64,000 bases of DNA from Margaritifera margaritifera (taxonomy: Eukaryota; Mollusca; Bivalvia; Unionida; Margaritiferidae). A program made the position numbers and the translations under genes. Within the stretch, counting starts at the first letter, position 1. Every line of letters begins with the position of its first letter. Location of the stretch: contig JAQPZY010001620.1 of the NCBI GenBank assembly GCA_029931535.1, positions 372,001 through 436,000 on the forward strand, in the 5' to 3' direction. This document shows, one piece after another, positions 12,430 to 24,694 of the stretch. Under the pieces are notes generated by a model. That model made no database searches, was not told the origin of the DNA, and saw only the letters and a list, made by a program, of their open reading frames with translations.

Positions 12430-13580
12430 AGTCAGGCATATATAGACTAAGCTTTTACATATAGTACTTGTTTGATTCGCATTCATTATCTCTTTTAAAC
12501 AATTAGATTTGGAAGCTGACAGCGGAACCTATAGGCACTAATTTTAATTTCAAAATAATTAGTAATCCCCTAATTCCAAAGATAATGCTAAAAGTAATGC
12601 CGACGCTATCGAACATCTCATTTAGAATCATGCGCGATCATACATTTAGCACATAAAGGAAATCCATTAAATGAATATTACTTATTAATGCGTTTGTGCT
12701 GTTAACAGATGTGTCTAATAGACCAATTATATTATGGCTTTTTCTAATGCACAAGGAAACCTAAAAAGGCGGTTTGTAAACAATAATTGGATCGTAACAT
12801 ATATGTACTGGGATCGATGTATTCGTACATAGTTAAAGCCTTCTTCAACTTCAATTTTTCAATCTTTGTATTTTGGATGGTACTACTTTAAAACTAGATA
12901 TCTGATAATACGTCTATAATCAGCATTGTTTGGGATAAATATTTTTACTTTCTTTATGTTAAAATTAATTATTTGCTTTTTTAAAGTGTAATTTCCTACC
13001 AACTTTGTTCGGGAGAGAAGTTTCGATTTATTAATATGCCTGCCAAACCTTTCCTTTGGTTCCAAGAGACCTCATTTGATTTCAAATATTGGAAAAGAAA
13101 TCCCATTAAAACTCCCCATAACATGAAATTCGGAACAGCAAAACATTATGACTTGAATAGTCATATTACCTTCCTTTCAATTGCGTGCAAGGTACATGTG
13201 ACATGTCCCGCTCGTATTCTCTTGGTTTGTAGAGCAGACACGTTGAGAATGTAAAGGTTACTATGAAGTACTCGTATGAAGGATAAGAGACTCAGTATGT
13301 GTAATGAAACTAAAAAATGCTAAAGCAAGTTATGATGACTTTGATAATCATCCAATTTTAAGATTACCTTCACATTTGTAGAAATGGGATTTTAAAAATG
13401 CAATCGATTTATACGAACACAAAGGATATCGAAAAGACCGTATTATGAACAATAAACCGTAATAAAATAAGATGAAGGGAACTGTCTTAATTTCATGGCT
13501 GTTTGCAAAGTTCTTATCCAAAACTTACTGATTCACATTTACCAAAGTCAGATGTATGTGCGCACCAGATTCGAATTCTT
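12430..13580. other. No gene seen
   Basis: Unique-looking AT-rich sequence. Open frames of 60-72 codons occur on both strands, but none has a recognisable motif or good splice context. Confidence 0.5.
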
Positions 13581-16475
13581 AAAGTGTGAGTGGGTGGGCT
13601 TCCCACGTTTCTACATTGCTATTACATGCATGGCTATGAAACGTTTAATATGACAAATGAACCATAGACTAGATACAAGGTTCGCAGAATTCTTGTACAG
13701 TCGACATGTTATTTACAAATAAATTATATAAACAGCAGCGAAACTTTCTTTAAACAGAAAAAGGAACGCACACGTAACTTTTGGGTAGCAAAAACTTGAT
13801 TTGGTGCATTATGCCCTGTGTGTGTAACTCATAGCCACAATGAATTAAAAGTTGGCTATTCGTACGCCTGATGTTAGCACCTGACTATTGCGTGTCTGAT
13901 TTTTGTCCCAATTCACTCCATACATCATTTTCACCACTTATTACATGTATCGACACATAATGTTCATCACTTGATATCGAGATGAAACTGCCATTTTTCT
14001 ACAAAAAGCGTCCATCGTTATTCAAGCATTTTAATCTGAGTATATACTCTAATGATATTTTTACCGTTTAAATGTAGACGAATAAAACAGTATAACGGCA
14101 ATTTCTGACTGTAACGAAATCAGAATTCATTTCCACTATTAATATCATCTTAAAGAGTTATTAGGGCTTACAATACAAAGTGACAAGAAAAACAGTAAAA
14201 TCTCGGTGTTTACATGTTGTTGTAGTAGTTCACATGTAACAAAGATGTTTCTCTCCTCTCATTTCAATCTCTTATTGAAAACTCATAAGGTACCAAGTAT
14301 CGGTACACAGATCCCTAGTACATCCTTTGTCAGTCCACTGGAATTTGCCCCTCGATTCATTCATTATAAGGAGTCCGAGTGTCTTTCTCCGAAATACACG
14401 TCTACAGGTCAACAGATCGATAGAATAAAAATAATTAATGATAAATTGCTTACAAATACACCATTCCCTTGGGCTGCGAATACATAATCATAGTACTGCA
14501 TGCGAGAAGCTATCGTCACAGGAAAGCTACAAAATATGTTAGCGATATATTTGAGCTCCTATGATAATTATTAAATGCCGGAAAATAATTGTGTCCTAAT
14601 GAAAGTCCTGGATGCAAGGGGATATATTAACGGAAAAGCGTCTCATGCCTCCATTTTGAGGACCAATCATTTATACTGACGTCTTAAAGAAGTAATTCAA
14701 AGCCATGGTGCAATTGTAATATTTTAGTCGTGACAAAATGAAGAGTTATTTATATATTCAATAACTCAATTTATAACAACATTTTCTTGTTGTTTTAGGA
14801 TTCATTTGACCACACAAATATAGCACAATAATGCTTTTCTAAAGATAAAGACTAATGTATGCAATTGCTCACCCTAATGTTCCTTTACATTTTGAAGCCG
14901 TGCAGGGAAACTAATCATCGTTATATAACGGCTTTGATATCATATATTCAGCCAGCAAACGTATGCAAAAAAGGTCATATGTACTTATCTTCTAAACCTT
15001 AATGCTCCTGAGGTAAGCATGTTTGTACTCCGAATATCTACACTGAAAGAAAGTGAAAATAATGGGTACAATTTAGATGTCAGCTCAACACAAACATTCT
15101 GTTTCTAACTGAGATGTTGTCAAATTGGAATATCTGAACATGAGGACAAAATAATTGTCTTGATAAAATCGATATTTTTGTTTTTTAATTCTCTTTTCGA
15201 TCATGGATACACACATATTCAAGGCAACAACGCTTTTTTAGTAGATTGGTACATTATTTATTGACTGCTTGTTTTAACCTATCGATAAGTATGACGATGA
15301 TGTTGATGACGATTCCGAGGACATTTTCATAGGTGTAGTAGATGGAGGTTGTTGAGATGAGGAATATGAGAAGTGTTTTCTTTTAATTTCTCTTTCTTCT
15401 TATCCTCTCTGGCTTTTTGATTTTTTAGATGCATATCACCTCCGACACAGTGGTGCACTGGTGACACTGATGTGTTTGTGTGTTTGGCTTTTGCATTTTC
15501 CCATGACTGCAAAATTAGAATGGTGTGTAAAGACATAAAATTTAAATTCAAAACGTAGTTGTTTGCTATTCTAGTCTGATGATTTTTACATAACCGTTTA
15601 AGTTATGCTTTTATTTTCCTTTTTTACTTTGTTATTCCTTAAATGAAATATTGATAACTAAAGTAACACTTTTCATTTTGACATCCATTATTATTTTTGT
15701 CGATTGCGGATTCGTACGGTTTAATCTAAAATAACGCGATCTCAATTTGTTCTCTTAGCCAGTATTTATGCGCGAGTGACTATGCAAAGAAGCTGTCGTT
15801 ATTTGCTATTAGCTACTGGTGAAACGACCTGTTATCACGCATAGATGTTATGGCTTCAGATGAATAAAACATGTTTAATTATCTGAAATATATAACTAAT
15901 AGATTCAACCCTGCTGATAAGTTTTGTAATTATCCAGAGAGACACGATGCCATTAACCCCTTTGTTGTGTACACTTAAGTTAGGTACTGTACAAATTCTT
16001 ATATTCATCGCCACCTACAAAGACGTCTTAAAACTTCTGAGGATGAATTGATATACTTGCATGGCAAATTGATATACTTGCATGGCAAATTGATATACTT
16101 GCATGGCAAATTGATATACTTGCATGGCAAATTGTGCAAAACCGAAAGACTGAACTTATTAAGATGAGATAACAATACACACTCAGAATAATCAGAATCC
16201 AGAGAAAACGAAACGAAAGAAATGGAACGTGACTGGAACGCTAAAAATTAAAGCAATTTTAACTCTTATCCATGGGATCTCATAAACATTACTTAGAAAA
16301 ACTAAATAATGGAATCATAAAAGCGAAAGATATAAGAAAACTGATGATGACAAAAAGAATAGTACATTGCATTGAGCAATTTATAAACAAGAAAACTAAA
16401 TAAGCTGTGTTGAAGAGATCGGTTATTTTCTGTAAACATGTACCCTTTCTTTCAAGAATTTCTTGTTGAGGAAAA
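13580..16475. repeat. Segmental tandem duplication, copy 1
   Basis: Collinear, diverged homology to 18780-22870. Examples: AATTGTGTCCTAATGAAAGT with AATTGCGTCCTAATGAAAAT (20210), GCCGTGCAGGGAAACTAATC with GCCGTGTATGGAAGAAAACA (20541), GGTAAGCATGTTTGTACTCC with GGTGAGCATGGTTGTATTCA (20642), and ACGCGATCTCAATTTGTTC with GCACGATCTCAATTTATGTT (22136). Copy 1 is shorter (2.9 against 4.1 kb) because copy 2 holds later insertions. No gene is seen in it. An open frame at 14206-14487 has no recognisable motif and no good counterpart in copy 2. Confidence 0.7.
16046..16135. repeat. 21-bp tandem repeat, four copies
   Basis: The unit GATATACTTGCATGGCAAATT is repeated about four times without visible change. 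It has no counterpart in the duplicate at 22.4-22.6 kb, so it expanded after the segmental duplication. Confidence 0.9.
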
Positions 16476-16538
16476 TGTTTTATCATTATTTAAAAACGTG
16501 TCATACTTATTGGATATTTTGGAGCAAAAACAAGGACA

Positions 16539-16542
<4 letters not shown>

Positions 16543-16620
<78 letters not shown>
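16543..16620. repeat. (TA)n microsatellite
   Basis: An almost pure TA run of about 75 bp. Confidence 0.95.
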
Positions 16621-16622
<2 letters not shown>

Positions 16623-16715
16623 CTTGCCAGAGAAAGTATCATAGATTACGGATCATATTTCTCGATGTAAACATCATAAAGCGTTTGCAGGTAAGTTCTT
16701 TCATTTCACAGATTG

Positions 16716-17390
16716 ATCATCGTAGTATATACAAAATGATTATCTATTAAGGTATAAAATGTATATCGTAGTATACAAATATAATTATCTATTAAGGTAT
16801 AAAATGTATATCGTAGTATACAAATATAATTATCTATTAAGGTATAAAATGTATATCGTAGTATACAAATATGACTATCTATTAAGGTATAAAATGTATA
16901 TCGTAGTATACAAATATAATTATCTATTAAGGTATAAAATGTATATCGTAGTATACAAAATGATTATCTATTAAGGTATAAAATGTATATCGTAGTATAC
17001 AAATATAATTATCTATTAAGGTATAAAATGTATATCGTAGTATACAAAATGATTATCTATTAAGGTATAAAATGTATATCGTAGTATACAAATATAATTA
17101 TCTATTAAGGTATAAAATGTATATCGTAGTATACAAATATGACTATCTATTAAGGTATAAAATGTATATCGTAGTATACAAATATAATTATCTATTAAGG
17201 TATAAAATGTATATCGTAGTATACAAATATAATTATCTATTAAGGTATAAAATGTATATCGTAGTATACAAATATGACTATCTATTAAGGTATAAAATGT
17301 ATATCGTAGTATACAAATATGACTATCTATTAAGGTATAAAATGTATATCGTAGTATGCAAATATGACTATCTATTAAGGTATAAAATGT
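16716..17390. repeat. 45-bp minisatellite, about 15 copies
   Basis: The unit contains GTATATCGTAGTATACAAAT and ATTATCTATTAAGGTATAAA. Most units are 45 bp; a few are 42 bp with ACAAAATGATTATC in place of ACAAATATAATTATC. Because 45 is a multiple of three, long frames stay open on both strands: the plus strand repeats MYIVVYKYNYLLRYK and the minus strand repeats a Tyr/Thr/Ile/Leu-rich 15-mer. I take these as by-products of repeat length, since there is no start context, signal peptide or flanking exon. Confidence 0.9.
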
Positions 17391-17394
17391 ATTT

Positions 17395-18780
17395 TCATAT
17401 GTTTTTTTCTTATGCATCTTTAAGTGTATATTATCTGTATTTTTCGATTTGTAGCTAGATTCAGTGACGACAAAATCCCAAAAAATGTCTCTTTTCCCAA
17501 ATTTATTACAAATGATATAAATTTATTACAATTATAGTCATCGATTATTTGTCAGAAAGAGCTGTTCATGGAGATCTGTAGAAACAAGTAAATGAACCCA
17601 TATCAGCTTATCATAGGTATAGTCTTTTGCAAAATTGGTGACGACGTTTCTGTATGTCCTTCCTTTTCTGTGTCGCTTTACTGCCCACCTGCCTATCTAT
17701 ACACTATGCATCAGTTAAATAATCTAATTATATATCTATCTTTATTACATTATTTGTTTTAATTTCATATTTTTGATATCTCTTCACTAGGCATGAGATA
17801 ACTGTTCTCTCATCAACGAGGTTGAATCTTCCATGCATTGTGAATGTTAGTTATAGAGGTGTGGGAATATCTCGCGTCCCGACGGGAGCTAAACATAAGG
17901 CTATGGAATATCTCGCGTCCCGACGGGAGCTAAACATAAGGCTATGGAATATTCGAACAGGAGTAATATACAATAATTAGTGTCTCATGTAATATGTATT
18001 TATACCCTAATTTATTCAAATTTAATATCAGGTTTTGTTTGTCATTCGACACTCCCAAATGTCATGAAAACCATATGTAATATGTCAACACAGCACATCA
18101 TACATTTGCTTAATATGACGATTTCGTACAGAAACCGATATTTGTAGTAGCATTCTCATGTTGAATACCTGAGTCTGAATCACAATTTCAGTTGGACACG
18201 GAGGAGAGGAAAGCGTTTTTATATGCTGTCATACTCATATATTTACTTGCTTTTTATATAAATAGATGTTATATTTGTATACATGCGTTTCCATAGGATT
18301 GATTCTTTTCAGTTATTTATCAATATTCAAAATTTATTTTTTAAAGACGTTTTTGGTATTAAGTTCTGGTGACTTAACTTCTTAATTTGTGTTTCAATGT
18401 TTGTTGTTTTGTTTGTTTGTTTGTTTGCTTATTTGTTTGTTTTGTTTTGAGATTTATTTATTTATTTTTTTTTTTTTTTTTTTATTTATTTATTGTTTCT
18501 TTCCTTTTTCATACGTTACCTAAATTATCACCTCAGTATAAGTGCACTGTAATTCTTTCCAAAAATGGATGAAAACGTGAAATTAAGAGAAACACAAGTT
18601 CTGTCGTCTTCCATTAAATTATGGTAAAAATGTATCCCAATGAGGATGAAAAAAATAAAGAATGATCGTATTCACATTAACATAAGAAAAATCTACCGTC
18701 TTGTTCCCCATATTTTCAATTAATGTTATTTTTAATTTGTTCCAATTTTACTGATGTATACTTTCCATAAACGCAGGTTT
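17395..18780. other. No gene seen; simple tracts
   Basis: Includes a 41-bp unit present twice at 17864-17945 (given separately) and a T-rich tract at about 18400-18490 (GTTT repeats then a pure T run). The open frame over the T tract encodes low-complexity Phe/Cys/Val and is not credible. Confidence 0.55.
17864..17945. repeat. 41-bp direct repeat with GC hairpin
   Basis: Two identical units, each containing CTCGCGTCCCGACGGGAGCT. The core TCCCG-A-CGGGA can fold on itself. It is a GC-rich island in very AT-rich sequence. Confidence 0.9.
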
Positions 18781-19648
18781 TAAGTGTGAAATCAATTAGA
18801 ATGTTTCAAATTTTAGAGAACACGGTTACCTTACCTCCACCTTGTTTTCTTGGCGTTATTATGCACACATATTTGTATGGTGAATGAATCCAAGGCTAGA
18901 TACAAAGTTCCCAGCAAAATGTTTCTTTAGAATGTCCATCTACGTAAACAGCATTGCCTTCCACAGACAGACACGGACAGTACACACGAAATACCCAAAA
19001 GACCGCTTTTTGACTGTTCTTATTCCCTGAGAATATAACTAAGAGTTGCAATGGATATCTATCAATTAGGATAACAGATTATACCCAAGTCGATTCTGGT
19101 GCATTTCTATTCTTTTCTTGTGGTCAACCATAAAACGTGGTTTATTAGTTATATCACGTTCATCACTACTAAAGGAAACCCAACATCTTTCTACAGAAAC
19201 TGTCCATCTAGAACGAAGCATCTAATTCCGACAACTTGCTCAAAAGTTTTCCCTTCGAAGATTTAGCAAAATTATATAATTATTCAGATATTTTTTAAAA
19301 AGTCATTACTAAAAATGACATGCACAGTTTTTGATGTAAAATATCAGTGGTATGTATTAAACAATTAGTTCTGAAAATATTGGAGCAGTACGATCTCAAC
19401 ATTTTGATTTTCTATTAGAGCAGGTGAAATAGTCGACATCAAGTTGCATGTTTATCTTCCAATAAGTCACTCCGGAAGGTTTAATTTTAAACGGTTTCCT
19501 GAGGAGTGTATTGACATTTATCAATATTATTTAATACACTATTATTTAATACACATAATCCTTGTTTTCCGCCGTGGTATACAAATATAAAATAAAATAT
19601 AATTTAAAAGCAACGTTCAGGTTATGTTAAGTGTCTCACTCTAGGACT

Positions 19649-19650
<2 letters not shown>

Positions 19651-19704
<54 letters not shown>

Positions 19705-19720
19705 GTGTCTTACTCTAGGT

Positions 19721-19766
<46 letters not shown>

Positions 19767-19793
19767 GTGTCTTAAGTGTCTTACTCTAGGTCT

Positions 19794-19853
<60 letters not shown>

Positions 19854-19875
19854 GTGTCTTACTCTAGGTCTTTAT

Positions 19876-19945
<70 letters not shown>

Positions 19946-19972
19946 GTGTCTTAAGTGTCTTACTCTAGGTCT

Positions 19973-20050
<78 letters not shown>
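19651..20050. repeat. Compound (TA)n array with a conserved spacer
   Basis: Five to six blocks of TA dinucleotides, each separated by the same spacer: TTCAAGTGTCTTACTCTAGG followed by TCTTTATA or TCTGTTTA. Some spacers carry a 9-bp internal duplication (AAGTGTCTT). The period is roughly 70-100 bp. Open frames here encode Tyr-Ile strings and are artefacts. Confidence 0.9.
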
Positions 20051-20052
<2 letters not shown>

Positions 20053-20679
20053 TATTATTATTACCGTTACTATTATTTTCTAAGAAGCAGTTTGGGTGTT
20101 CACAAAATAGCACTTGACACATTTAAAATAGTTTCACAATGTAGTCACGAAACTTTGTAAGCAAGATATATAGTTATTTATATGAATAATGATCAGAAGC
20201 CCTTAGATAATTGCGTCCTAATGAAAATCCCGGAAGCTATGGGATTGGTTAACCGGAAAGTGCGACTCAGAATTCTATTTTGAGGAACAGACATTTCCAT
20301 CCAAGTTCTAAACAAGCCGCCGATAATTTGCTGCAATAGTTCAGTTTGGATATGTAATGCGTGATAATGGCGACAAAAGTTACTTCTTTTCAAATCACTA
20401 TACTTATAAACACTGTCTTCTTATTCCCAGTATCAATTGGCCAGCATAAAATAATAATATAGCAAAACAAAATGCCTGCTTTATAAAGACGTTAATACAA
20501 TTATGAATTGCAATCTGGTTATGATCTCTTTAAATGTACCAGCCGTGTATGGAAGAAAACAATCACCCTTGCAGACGTTTTAGCCTTGCGAATTTACTCG
20601 GATTTGCATATATGACACTTCTGAAAAGTGAACGTCTCTGTAGGTGAGCATGGTTGTATTCAAAACACTTCCTTTGAGA

Positions 20680-20925
20680 CCTGGCCTGAATTTCACCAAA
20701 ATAACTTAAGTCTAGACTTAAATTTAGGTTTCGACTCCAGCAATCTGATTAACTACAATTTAAGTCTGACTTAACCAATCAAATGTATTAAGTCTAGACT
20801 TAAATTCAGGTTTAGAGTCCAATAATCTGATTAGCTCAAATTTAAGTCTGACTGAACCAATCAAACGTTTTAAGTCTAGACTTAACTTAAGACTTGTATT
20901 GGTGAAATTGAAACCAGTCCCCATA
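20680..20925. mobile_element. Short inverted-repeat element (MITE-like)
   Basis: The left end (GAATTTCACCAAAATAACTT then AAGTCTAGACTTAA) is the inverse of the right end (TTAAGTCTAGACTTAACTTA then GTATTGGTGAAATTGAAACC). The middle holds two tandem copies of a ~75-bp unit with AATCTGATTA and TTTAAGTCTGACT. No counterpart lies at the matching place in duplication copy 1, which fits an insertion. Terminal inverted repeats without coding capacity fit a MITE; I could not define the target-site duplication. Confidence 0.65.
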
Positions 20926-22963
20926 GTGATGAAACTAAGGACAAAACTATTGAAGTCAGACTAAAACATTCAAAATTAGAAACAATAGCTAAAATCATTT
21001 GACAACTGTATAATTTTGTCCGTTATAGAGAGCAAGGCCATATTAGACTTTTTCAGAGTTTGAAAAACTATATCTTCATTCACAACAACTTTATCTACAA
21101 TCAAAATATTTTACTTTTGTCCTCAAGACGTTCTTGACTGCAGTGCCTGATGAGACTTTTGGGCACGTTGTCGAAGTATAAATCATTTTCTTACATAGTC
21201 ACACATTTCAAGAGAGTTTACAACAATAACCATTTTTCACGTTTTGGCTTTAATTTCTATGCAGAATTCTTCCGAAGGTCTAGTTAGTGATGTTTATATA
21301 GAGATTAAACTAACTTCCTTCAATAAAATAAAGTTAAGGATAGTTTTGCTTCGCATCCTAGTGAACTGAACAATACTTTACCTACTCTGTGTGTTCTTAT
21401 TCAATTTATAACATGGAATCCAACGGTTAAAGACTAATGTCGTAATATATGTAGGTGAGGGAACAAAGAAATATCAAAAGGGGGGCTGATATAATCGAGA
21501 TATTTCTATTCTTCTTTGGAGAACAAACACCCACCAGTTTAAGGCACTAAAGGTGCACGACAAGTTTACATATAAAAGAGAAGAGTACTGTTGATAACAT
21601 CAATAATTCACTATATATTTGAAAGTGCTTCTAATGTATAGACAACCAACAAATTTTCAGCGTGTATGTTATATGATATTTTATTTATAGCTTTTCCGGA
21701 GACTTCATAACTAAAATAAGGCTGCAGATTTTTTTTTTTTTTTGTGCATTTAGATGATGATGATGATATTTACATAGTTGCGGGAGATAGATATTAGGAA
21801 AAAGAGAATCTCTGTTTTGCTCCTAAGCCCTCTTTGTCTGTATCATTCTTTTGATTCATGTTACCTCTGATAAAAATGCATCACTGGTGCCCTTATCCGT
21901 AATGATGAATACAGCTTCCTACGATTCACACCTTAAAAAATTGGATGAAGATCTGAATTCTAAATTTTAAAAAAAACAGCTTTAACATTTGCTCACTTTT
22001 GGTTCAACCTATCTCATAAGTCCCTTTTTTCCTTTTCTATTTCTTCATTCATTTTATGAAATACTGATTGCTATAACTACGCCACTTATCATTCCGTATG
22101 ATTTCATGTCTATTGGATTCCTGTAATTTAAGATAGCACGATCTCAATTTATGTTCATTGGTTGCACTCACGCGAGTATAACTATGCCAAAACGTCACCG
22201 TTGTTAAATGTTAAAATAACGCATATAATTTGTAACTCAGTATCAATAAAACCTGGAATTATATGCGCATCCGAAATACGTGCTTAATAGACTTTAAAAC
22301 TAATTTTAATTCTAGTACCTATCCATCAAGAAACGTTCGCAATGAACTAAATAACCGATTGTTGATTGATAGGTCAGGTACGCTGTGATTTCGAATATAT
22401 CGTGCAAATGGTTGTAGTAACCTGGCCAGATTTAATATTTACAAGGATTTACAACTTTAGACACCCTGAAATGTAACCTAAGTAAGACGTGGCTCATCAA
22501 ATCTTTGATACTCTCTCATCTAAGCTGTGGCAAGTTAATTGATATGTTTCAGAAAGAAACCGTACGCCAAGATATACTTGAATGGTCAATTAATGCAAAC
22601 ATCTATTGAGGTCACCTAATTACATTTCTGCTCAGGATGTCAAGGGAAATAGGGCACGTCCAAAGGCAAAAGAAAAGGAAATCGATCAGAATGTTTCAAA
22701 ATTGAAGCAATTGCTTAAGTAACAGAAAATAAATGTCACTTCAGGAAAACTAAATTACCTAGTGTTGACAACAAAGGAAACAGATGATGCCAAGAATGAT
22801 GGTAGAAAGACGTGCATGATACAGAAGAAACAAAGTGAACAAGCCATGTTGAGGAACAAATATTTTTAGCAAATAGTTAACATTTTTCTTAAACACATTC
22901 TTATTCTTGCCTTAAAGCTGTCGACCATAATAAAGGAATAACTTTATTTGAAACCAGTAACAT

Positions 22964-23812
22964 TCAAGCAAGAGAGTGTATTTCTTTCTCATAGATAGAA
23001 AGAACATATAGCAAATGGAAACTAATTAATTGGTAATTTAAATTTGCTTGTGACGCATTTGCAACAAATGACGTGTCAAAACCCCAAGATAGACCAGCCA
23101 TGATATCATGTTTCTTGCAGTAGGTGATAATTGGTAAAAGGTTCGTGTTCACCAGCCAGAAATACAACATGAAACGGGCAGGGAGATACATAGTTATGGC
23201 ATTTTGACCCCCTCTCCAGCTCTACGGGCTTGGCTTGCACAAAAAAGATATTACCACTATATGTTATGCATATTTTTGGTATCGACCTAGGAGAAAATAT
23301 ATATATATATGTGTACTAAGATAGCCGACACGGCATGAATGCGGAACAAAAATAAAAGTGTTACACTTTCTCTTGATCAGTTATTCTAAGCTTTTAATCT
23401 TGCGCTAGCTGTTTTTTTATTTAAAAGTATTTTGTTTCTGCAATTGTGGATACGGCGTTATTGGCTTTTCTCGAACAGCAAAACAAATAAATAATCACAT
23501 TATTATATGGATCTATGCGTCAGGTCGTGCTTACCGAGATTAGGTACGGTCCTGAAGGACAAAAGATTGCAACTTGCTGAAAATGGCGAGGGAATGAAGC
23601 GTCTTGCTGAATAATCCTTCCATTGAACATTTGCAGAATCGCCCAACACACCAACTTCCGTATCCTACATCTCCCAGCCCCACAGTTCCATCCCAAATAG
23701 ACTCAGCTTTTGGTGGAAGGGACAGTCTCCTTATTTTCCTCTCAAGAGTATGAACACGACAAGAACATAAAGAAATGATAGCCAGAATAACAGAATGCCA
23801 TATCATCTTCAT
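22964..23812 (-). CDS. Gene B: exons of a secreted protein, unknown family, possibly frameshifted
   Basis: Two exons are proposed. Exon 1 runs from an ATG at 23810-23812 to the donor CTCG|GTAAGC after 23535. It opens with a signal-peptide-like start (MKMIWHSVILAIISLCSC) followed by GLGDVGYGSWCVGRFCKC. That frame meets TAA just before the donor. In another frame the 3' half of the same exon reads ASFPRHFQQVAIFCPSGPYL and reaches the donor open. Exon 2 starts at 23221 after CCCGTAG and joins that second frame in phase: SWRGGQNAITMYLP, then VNTNLLPIITYCKKHDIMAG, then LSWGFDTSFVANASQANLNY. It may end at 23023 (weak donor A|GTTTCC, leaving one base) or run on to a stop at 22964. The frame change inside exon 1 means a small unseen intron, a frameshifted pseudogene or a sequence error. 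The downstream exons are not found; the sequence there is the diverged duplication copy. I do not recognise a named domain. See gene A for a likely paralogue. Confidence 0.5.
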
Positions 23813-23819
23813 GCCAAAC

Positions 23820-24690
23820 TTTCAATGTAAGAAAGGTAACTAGAGGTGTTTACAATCTTAAATGTTTTCCTTTTCAAATACAGGATGTAAGGTAACGGGA
23901 ATATTGGCTTTACACAGGCAGCAAATGAAAATGGTGATGGTACCATTGTCCTGCACCAATTACATGTATTTAAATTTAGAACATAGAGTGTCAACACAGC
24001 TGCGGGCGAATGAAACACGTCTGAAAAAGAATGGAAAGACTAGAACTTCAGAAATCTATACACAAAACGCCAACACCCGAAAAAGCGTTTACCTTTTAAT
24101 TTCCACAAATAGAAGGAAAAGGAGTTGTTTACACATTTTCTGTCTTTGCACGAAAAGATGTGAACTAACTTTTATGGGGCACATTACGCTGAAGTAAAAG
24201 ATCGCTCTAGAGGTTGTTGGAAATAAAACACTTGATATACGTATTGTAAATACTACAATTAGGACAATTTGTGTGTATTAGAGTTGCTGACCGATAAGTA
24301 CACTTTTACAGGACTCAAAAATAAACCCATGAAATGAACATTCTTCATACCAACCTTTATACAACAAATCATCAGAAGAAGTTACTAAGGGTCTCAAATG
24401 TAACAATTGGGAATCGACTGCTTAAGTATTTATATTGTTACTGTTTTGCAATTCCTATGTTGTCCGATGATGATGATGATGATGATGGCAGTGTTGATCT
24501 AATGATGATGATGCTTTGGTGGTGAAAGAAGCAACGGAAGATTCAGTAGGAGGAACATAAAGACGAGGAAAATGGTTGTTGCATTCCTTGTTGTCTTCAT
24601 CTTTATTTTAAATTATGTGCATAAATGTCATCTCCTACATATTTTATAATTTTGACCTACTCTCAAACATGTATTTCAATATGAATCGTT
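23820..24690. other. No gene seen
   Basis: Presumed upstream region of gene B (minus strand). A GATGATGAT trinucleotide tract lies at about 24466-24485. No TATA box is well placed enough to name. Confidence 0.5.
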
Positions 24691-24694
24691 GGCT

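Larger units (their letters stand above)
18780..22870. repeat. Segmental tandem duplication, copy 2
   Basis: Diverged copy of 13580-16475, same orientation. The extra length comes from a compound TA array (19651-20050), an inverted-repeat element (20680-20925) and about 0.8 kb after it (20930-21700) that I could not match in copy 1. It ends just downstream of the minus-strand exons of gene B, so it may be former intron or 3' flank of that gene. Confidence 0.7.

Noticed and set aside
14206..14487. 93-codon plus-strand frame in segmental duplication copy 1
   Set aside because: The matching area of copy 2 is not open and no motif is visible; kept only as part of the duplication.
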